A DNA stretch of 9,733 nt from Clostridiales bacterium. Lineage in GTDB: Bacteria; Bacillota_A; Clostridia; Christensenellales; Aristaeellaceae. Made by a program: the position numbers and the translations under genes. Below, piece after piece: positions 7,002-9,733 of the stretch. How positions within the stretch are numbered: the stretch's first letter is position 1; each line of letters starts with the position of its first letter. The DNA lies in the NCBI GenBank assembly GCA_024684665.1, contig JAIKWN010000007.1, positions 1-9,733 on the forward strand, written 5' to 3'. The notes beneath the pieces were generated by a model. The model saw nothing but the letters and a program-made list of their open reading frames with translations. It had not been told where the DNA came from and searched no databases.

Positions 7002-8068
7002 GAGAGCACCTCCTGGTTTTCTTTCTCAAAGAGGCTGACCTGCCGGGGATTGAAGTCGACGTAGACGGAATCCCCCACTGCCCTTGTATGATCGGTATCC
7101 TTGGTGTACTCGTTCAGTTCGATGATCTGGTCGTTTTCGAGGCGGATCTCATACTGCACGAAATCCCCGAGGAAAAGCGCGAGGGTGATGGTTCCTGGAA
7201 TTCCCCGCTGCCCCAGGAAGAGCTGCTCCGGGCGGGCGGAGAAGATGCCCTCTCCGGTATACGGCCGGCGAACCGGCATCCGGAATGTGTACTTTCCTTC
7301 GAGCGTAACGCTCGCCACCGTTCCTTCGGGCTTTACGGTGCATTCCATGAAATTGGAAACGCCGATGAAGTTCGCGACGAAGGGATTGGCCGGCTTGCGG
7401 TAAATCTCCTCGGGAGCGCCCACCTGCATGATATTGCCATCCTTCATGACGGCGATGCGGTCCGAAATGGCAAGCGCTTCTTCCTGGTCATGCGTAACAT
7501 AGACCGTCGTGATGCCGAGACGGCGCTGCAGCTTTTTGATGGTCGTGCGCATCTGTACCCGGAGTTTCGCGTCCAGGTTGGAAAGCGGCTCGTCCATCAG
7601 AAGAACGGAAGGCTCGATGACAAAGGCTCTCGCCAGAGCAACGCGCTGCTGCTGTCCGCCGGAAAGCTCGTTCGGCTTGCGTTTTGAGAGGTGATCGATC
7701 TGCACCATTTTCAGGGCTTCCTCGACCCGGGGCCCAATTTCGGCATTCGGCACCTTGCGGGCCTTGAGACCATACGCCACATTTTCGCTGACGTCCAGAT
7801 GAGGGAAAATGGCGTAGTTCTGGAACACCATGCCGATGTCCCGCTTGTGGGCGGGCACATTGTTCATGACTTTGTCATCAAAGCTGATGGTGCCACCATC
7901 CACTGAATTAAAACCGGCGATCATGCGCAGCAGTGTGGTTTTTCCGCATCCGGAAGGACCGAGAAGCGTAAAGAACTCTCCGGGCTCGATCGTCAGGCTG
8001 ATACCGTTTACGGCCTGAAAATCACCGTAACGCTTCACAGCGTCCTGAATAATAACCGCATGGCTCAT
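6995..8068 (-). CDS. ABC importer ATPase (FbpC/AfuC, CUT1-like)
   Basis: The cytoplasmic ATPase subunit that drives the importer. With the start at 8068 it has 357 residues. Visible elements are Walker A GPSGCGKTT (37-45), the Q-loop glutamine (Q83 in VFQNY), signature LSGGQQQRVALARA (135-148), Walker B VLLMDEPLSNLD (155-166) and the switch histidine (H193 in YVTHDQEEA). The region after ~235 is a TOBE-like regulatory/OB domain, as in FbpC and MalK-like proteins. The open frame runs back to 8125, but that would put the start inside the terminator hairpin of the preceding gene. The ATG at 8068 has AAAGGGG at eight bases and gives the normal N-terminus MSHAVIIQDAVKRYG. It follows the binding-protein gene and overlaps the permease gene by seven bases. 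Confidence 0.95.
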   Translation of the reverse strand: MSHAVIIQDAVKRYGDFQAVNGISLTIEPGEFFTLLGPSGCGKTTLLRMIAGFNSVDGGTISFDDKVMNNVPAHKRDIGMVFQNYAIFPHLDVSENVAYGLKARKVPNAEIGPRVEEALKMVQIDHLSKRKPNELSGGQQQRVALARAFVIEPSVLLMDEPLSNLDAKLRVQMRTTIKKLQRRLGITTVYVTHDQEEALAISDRIAVMKDGNIMQVGAPEEIYRKPANPFVANFIGVSNFMECTVKPEGTVASVTLEGKYTFRMPVRRPYTGEGIFSARPEQLFLGQRGIPGTITLALFLGDFVQYEIRLENDQIIELNEYTKDTDHTRAVGDSVYVDFNPRQVSLFEKENQEVLSC

Positions 8069-8097
8069 AGGAATTGCCCCTTTCTGTAACGGTATCC

Positions 8098-8126
8098 AAA
8101 AGGTGCCCCGATAAGCTCGGGGCACC
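8098..8126 (-). terminator. Intergenic hairpin between binding-protein and ATPase genes
   Basis: A perfect 10-bp inverted repeat (GGTGCCCCGA 8102-8111 with TCGGGGCACC 8117-8126) has a five-base loop. On the minus strand it is followed by TTTTGG, a short U-tract. It lies 20 bases after the binding-protein stop and just before the ATPase ribosome binding site, with no recognisable promoter between. It therefore probably acts as a partial terminator and/or a 3' RNA stabiliser, allowing some transcripts to continue into the ATPase and permease genes. Confidence 0.75.
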
Positions 8127-8146
8127 CGGGATCAACCGAAATTGTA

Positions 8147-9166
8147 TTACTCGGTCAGGACGTCCTGCCACTGCTCTACGATGTCGCCTTTGTTGTTCGC
8201 GGCATAGTCGAAGTTGTAGTTCATGAGGGTGATGGAATCGAGCGCGGGCAGCCCGACAGCCTCGACCTTCGTGTTGATCGGGCGGCGGCCGTAGTCCTTA
8301 TTCTGGGCAGCCTGGCACTCGGGGCTGAGAACGAACTCAACGAAGAGCTGCGCAAGCTCGAGATTCGGGCAGTTCTTCACGATGGCGACGCCATCCGGAA
8401 CCGCGGAAGTACCGTCTTCCGGATAGACGATGGCAAGGTGTGCGCCTTCCGCGTCGTGCGGATACTGGATGGCGGCTTTCTCGAGCGTGATACCGATCGG
8501 ATACTCGCCGGAGTCGACATTCTTATGCGCACCGGAAGATCCACTCTGCACAACGAGGTTCGGAATCATGGAACGGACGAGATCCCAGCCGGCCTTGTAG
8601 TCGTCGGCTTCCTCGCCGTAGATCATGATCATCGTGCACAGCTGCGTGAAAGCGGAGCCGGAGCTGGCGGGATTGGCGATCGCGATTTTGCCAGCCCACT
8701 TGGGATCGGTCAGATCCTTCCAGGTCTTCGGGATATCTTCCGCAGCGACCAGGTCGGTATTGACCAGGAATACCATGGGCAAGGGCGACTCACCGATCCA
8801 GAAATACTCCGGATCATAGAGACCAGCGGTAATGTCGCCGATGCAGGAAGGCTCATAGGCCTGGAAGAACTCTTTATACGCAGCCAGAGAATCGGCGCCG
8901 CCGCCCCACAGCACGTCTGCCATGGGCGCCGCGGATTCGGCCTTGATGCGGTTCAGCAGGTTGCCGGTGCCATCGGCCACGACTTCCACCTTTACGTTCG
9001 GATACTTTGCTTCGAAGGCGGCCACGCCGGCATTCAGCGGATCAGCGTCGTGCGGAGAGTAGATGGTGAGGCTGCCTGTATACTCTTCCGGTGCTTTGTC
9101 CGCGAGCGCGGAAACGAGCGCCAGAGCCAGAACGGCTGCCAGCAGAACAGACAGGATCTTCTTCAT
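8147..9166 (-). CDS. Extracellular solute-binding protein of an FbpA/AfuA-type ABC importer
   Basis: The 339-residue substrate receptor of the importer. Residues 1-22 are a Sec signal peptide (MKK, a hydrophobic core, then ALA-D at 20-23, a good signal peptidase I site). There is no cysteine and thus no lipobox, unlike most Bacillota binding proteins. The mature part has the type-2 periplasmic-binding fold seen in ferric-iron and sugar-phosphate receptors: SLTIYSPHD (32-40), ADGTGNLLNRIKAE (64-77), ADVLWGGGADSL (83-94), and HKNVDSGEYPIGITLEKAA (214-232). The adjacent Tyr-Tyr iron ligands of classical FbpA are not seen in the corresponding region (about 223-236), so iron is doubtful; sugar phosphate or another phosphorylated compound is possible. 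The ATG at 9166 is preceded by AAGGAGG at seven bases. It is the first gene of the transporter operon. Confidence 0.9.
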   Translation of the reverse strand: MKKILSVLLAAVLALALVSALADKAPEEYTGSLTIYSPHDADPLNAGVAAFEAKYPNVKVEVVADGTGNLLNRIKAESAAPMADVLWGGGADSLAAYKEFFQAYEPSCIGDITAGLYDPEYFWIGESPLPMVFLVNTDLVAAEDIPKTWKDLTDPKWAGKIAIANPASSGSAFTQLCTMIMIYGEEADDYKAGWDLVRSMIPNLVVQSGSSGAHKNVDSGEYPIGITLEKAAIQYPHDAEGAHLAIVYPEDGTSAVPDGVAIVKNCPNLELAQLFVEFVLSPECQAAQNKDYGRRPINTKVEAVGLPALDSITLMNYNFDYAANNKGDIVEQWQDVLTE

Positions 9167-9190
9167 AAAATAACCTCCTTCAATTTTGGA

Positions 9191-9206
9191 CGGATAATAT
9201 AATCCG
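9191..9206. repeat. Inverted repeat in the transporter operon leader
   Basis: CGGAT and ATCCG flank a six-base AT-only centre (AATATA). The repeat lies between the predicted transcription start (near 9218) and the ribosome binding site (about 9174-9180). It may be a repressor operator or a small leader hairpin. It contains GATAAT once, but does not form a convincing Fur box (the right half does not match). Confidence 0.4.
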
Positions 9207-9224
9207 CCTCTTTCTGTTGTGGAT

Positions 9225-9253
9225 AGTATAACATATCTATGTGAGAATGTAAA
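9225..9253 (-). promoter_or_regulatory. Promoter of the ABC transporter operon
   Basis: On the minus strand a TTTACA -35 (9253-9248, five of six matches) and a TATACT -10 (9230-9225, five of six) are separated by 17 bases. A TG dinucleotide one base upstream of the -10 makes it an extended -10. Transcription would start near 9218, about 50 bases before the binding-protein ATG at 9166. Confidence 0.8.
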
Positions 9254-9257
9254 CGTT

Positions 9258-9305
9258 AGGCCGATGGAAACTTGTTAATCCCAAACCAGGCCGATAAAGA
9301 AACTT
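9258..9305. repeat. Paired direct repeats upstream of the transporter promoter
   Basis: AGGCCGAT occurs at 9258-9265 and 9288-9295, each followed shortly by GAAACTT (9267-9273 and 9299-9305). The AGGCCGAT copies are exactly 30 bases apart, about three DNA turns, and the nearer one ends four bases from the -35 element. This is the arrangement of a tandem activator site, for example a response regulator. No regulator gene is in the window. Confidence 0.5.
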
Positions 9306-9389
9306 CGCTTTTGTTTTCACAGATTCCTCTCTTCCAGCACACGCGGATCAGGGCAAAAACCTGCGCGATGAAAATAATTTCGAAAACAC

Positions 9390-9418
9390 TTGACAACGGA
9401 TGATTTGGGCACTATAAT
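9390..9418 (+). promoter_or_regulatory. Consensus sigma-A promoter of tRNA-Ala
   Basis: A perfect TTGACA (9390-9395) and a perfect TATAAT (9413-9418) are separated by the ideal 17 bases. Transcription would start near 9425, about 12 bases before the mature tRNA. Such strength is usual for stable RNA genes. Confidence 0.93.
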
Positions 9419-9436
9419 ACTCCCTGTTTGAAGCGC

Positions 9437-9512
9437 GGGGCATTAGCGCAGTTGGTAGCGCGTTTGAATGGCATTCAAAAGGTCAGGGGTTCGACTCCCC
9501 TATGCTCCACCA
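9437..9512 (+). tRNA. tRNA-Ala (anticodon GGC)
   Basis: A 76-base cloverleaf folds completely. The acceptor stem is GGGGCAT with ATGCTCC (9437-9443, 9502-9508). The D-stem is GCGC/GCGC. The anticodon stem is TTTGA/TCAAA around the loop ATGGCAT, giving anticodon GGC, which reads GCC alanine codons. The T-arm is AGGGG-TTCGACT-CCCCT. The acceptor stem has a G3-U70 wobble pair, the main identity element of alanine tRNAs, which supports the anticodon reading. The discriminator is A, and CCA is encoded in the DNA (9510-9512). It has its own promoter and terminator, so it is a single-gene transcription unit. Confidence 0.97.
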
Positions 9513-9518
9513 CAATTT

Positions 9519-9550
9519 GTCCGAAAACGCTAAGTTTTCGGACTTTTTTT
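9519..9550 (+). terminator. Intrinsic terminator of tRNA-Ala
   Basis: A perfect 10-bp stem (GTCCGAAAAC 9519-9528 with GTTTTCGGAC 9534-9543) has a five-base loop GCTAA and is followed directly by seven T residues. It begins six bases after the CCA end of the tRNA. Confidence 0.95.
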
Positions 9551-9585
9551 GCATTAATTTTTCCTTTTTGGCGGCATTTTGACAT

Positions 9586-9607
9586 AAAAAAAGGGATTCT
9601 CCCCTTA
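9586..9607 (-). terminator. Short terminator-like hairpin behind the right-edge gene
   Basis: On the minus strand AAGGG, immediately after or overlapping the TAA stop, can pair with CCCTT across a short loop, and a run of seven T residues follows. The stem is only five pairs, so strength is moderate. Its position directly at the end of the right-edge reading frame supports that frame being real. Confidence 0.5.
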
Positions 9608-9733
9608 GATTTCTGCCATTTGGAGCAATTTGGGCAGACTTATCCTTTTGAATCTTTGGATCAGTGCTTTGACGCCTCCACAAATCGTGATGGCCCGGCG
9701 AATATCATATCCCAAACAGCTGAGAGCGTATTC
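9605..9733 (-). CDS. C-terminal fragment of a probable transposase (5' end outside window)
   Basis: A minus-strand frame enters from the right edge and is open for 42 residues to TAA at 9605-9607. It contains EYALSCLGYDIRRAIT and then GGVKALIQRFKRI. The pattern of an aromatic-rich helix 'xYxLxxLxYDIRRAI' followed by 'gvkxLI' resembles the last helix of DDE transposases (IS1182/IS5-like), which often end with 'YNlkRvinilGveKLi'. This is judged from memory of the families, not from a search. A terminator-like hairpin follows the stop. Because the frame has no start inside the window, only the tail can be described. Its stop codon is 55 bases beyond the tRNA-Ala terminator, and it points towards the tRNA gene. 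Confidence 0.45.
   Translation of the reverse strand, partial: EYALSCLGYDIRRAITICGGVKALIQRFKRISLPKLLQMAEI

Noticed and set aside
9191..9209. Fur box in front of the transporter operon
   Set aside because: Only the left GATAAT half matches; the right half fails at most positions of the 7-1-7 motif.
9483..9683. 66-residue minus-strand open frame ending in WWSIGESNP
   Set aside because: It reads antisense through the tRNA-Ala and its terminator; this SIGESNP tail is a well-known spurious product of tRNA genes.
1..9733. CRISPR array, riboswitch, toxin-antitoxin or phage-defence genes
   Set aside because: No spaced short repeats, conserved leader structure or defence-type domain was found; every long stretch is accounted for by the listed genes.

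Overview
The window looks like a chromosomal segment of a fairly GC-rich Bacillota (Clostridia-type) bacterium. The signs are strong AGGAGG-type ribosome binding sites, sigma-A-type promoters, compact intrinsic terminators, an argS gene followed closely by a DUF815 ATPase, and a tRNA with genome-encoded CCA. The exact taxon cannot be fixed from the sequence. All five full-length protein genes lie on the minus strand. A tRNA-Ala gene is on the plus strand near the right end, and the window is bounded by two fragments that look like the C-terminal ends of transposases.

Layout from left to right. (1) Positions 1-124: the 3' end of a plus-strand gene, probably a transposase, closed by a strong terminator whose stem holds the stop codons of both this gene and the convergent DUF815 gene. 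(2) 108-3244 (minus): a two-gene unit, argS (arginyl-tRNA synthetase) followed by a DUF815 AAA+ ATPase, with an extended -10 promoter just before argS. (3) 3446-5170 (minus): a phosphoglucomutase/phosphomannomutase gene with its own promoter and two terminator-like hairpins behind it. (4) 5298-9166 (minus): a complete ABC importer operon of the FbpABC/AfuABC class, in transcription order solute-binding protein, ATPase, fused double-domain permease. A good promoter, a pair of direct repeats and a leader inverted repeat precede it. (5) 9390-9550 (plus): tRNA-Ala(GGC) with a perfect consensus promoter and a perfect terminator. (6) 9605-9733 (minus): the C-terminal end of a second, different transposase-like protein.

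The importer is the most interesting part. By homology it would usually be labelled a ferric-iron transporter, but the binding protein lacks the adjacent tyrosine pair of classical FbpA. The operon also sits beside a hexose-phosphate mutase. Uptake of a phosphorylated sugar (AfuABC-like) is therefore a reasonable alternative hypothesis, though not proven. A hairpin between the binding-protein and ATPase genes probably makes the binding protein more abundant than the membrane components. No clearly new type of system is evident. The rest is core metabolism and translation, with mobile DNA at both edges.
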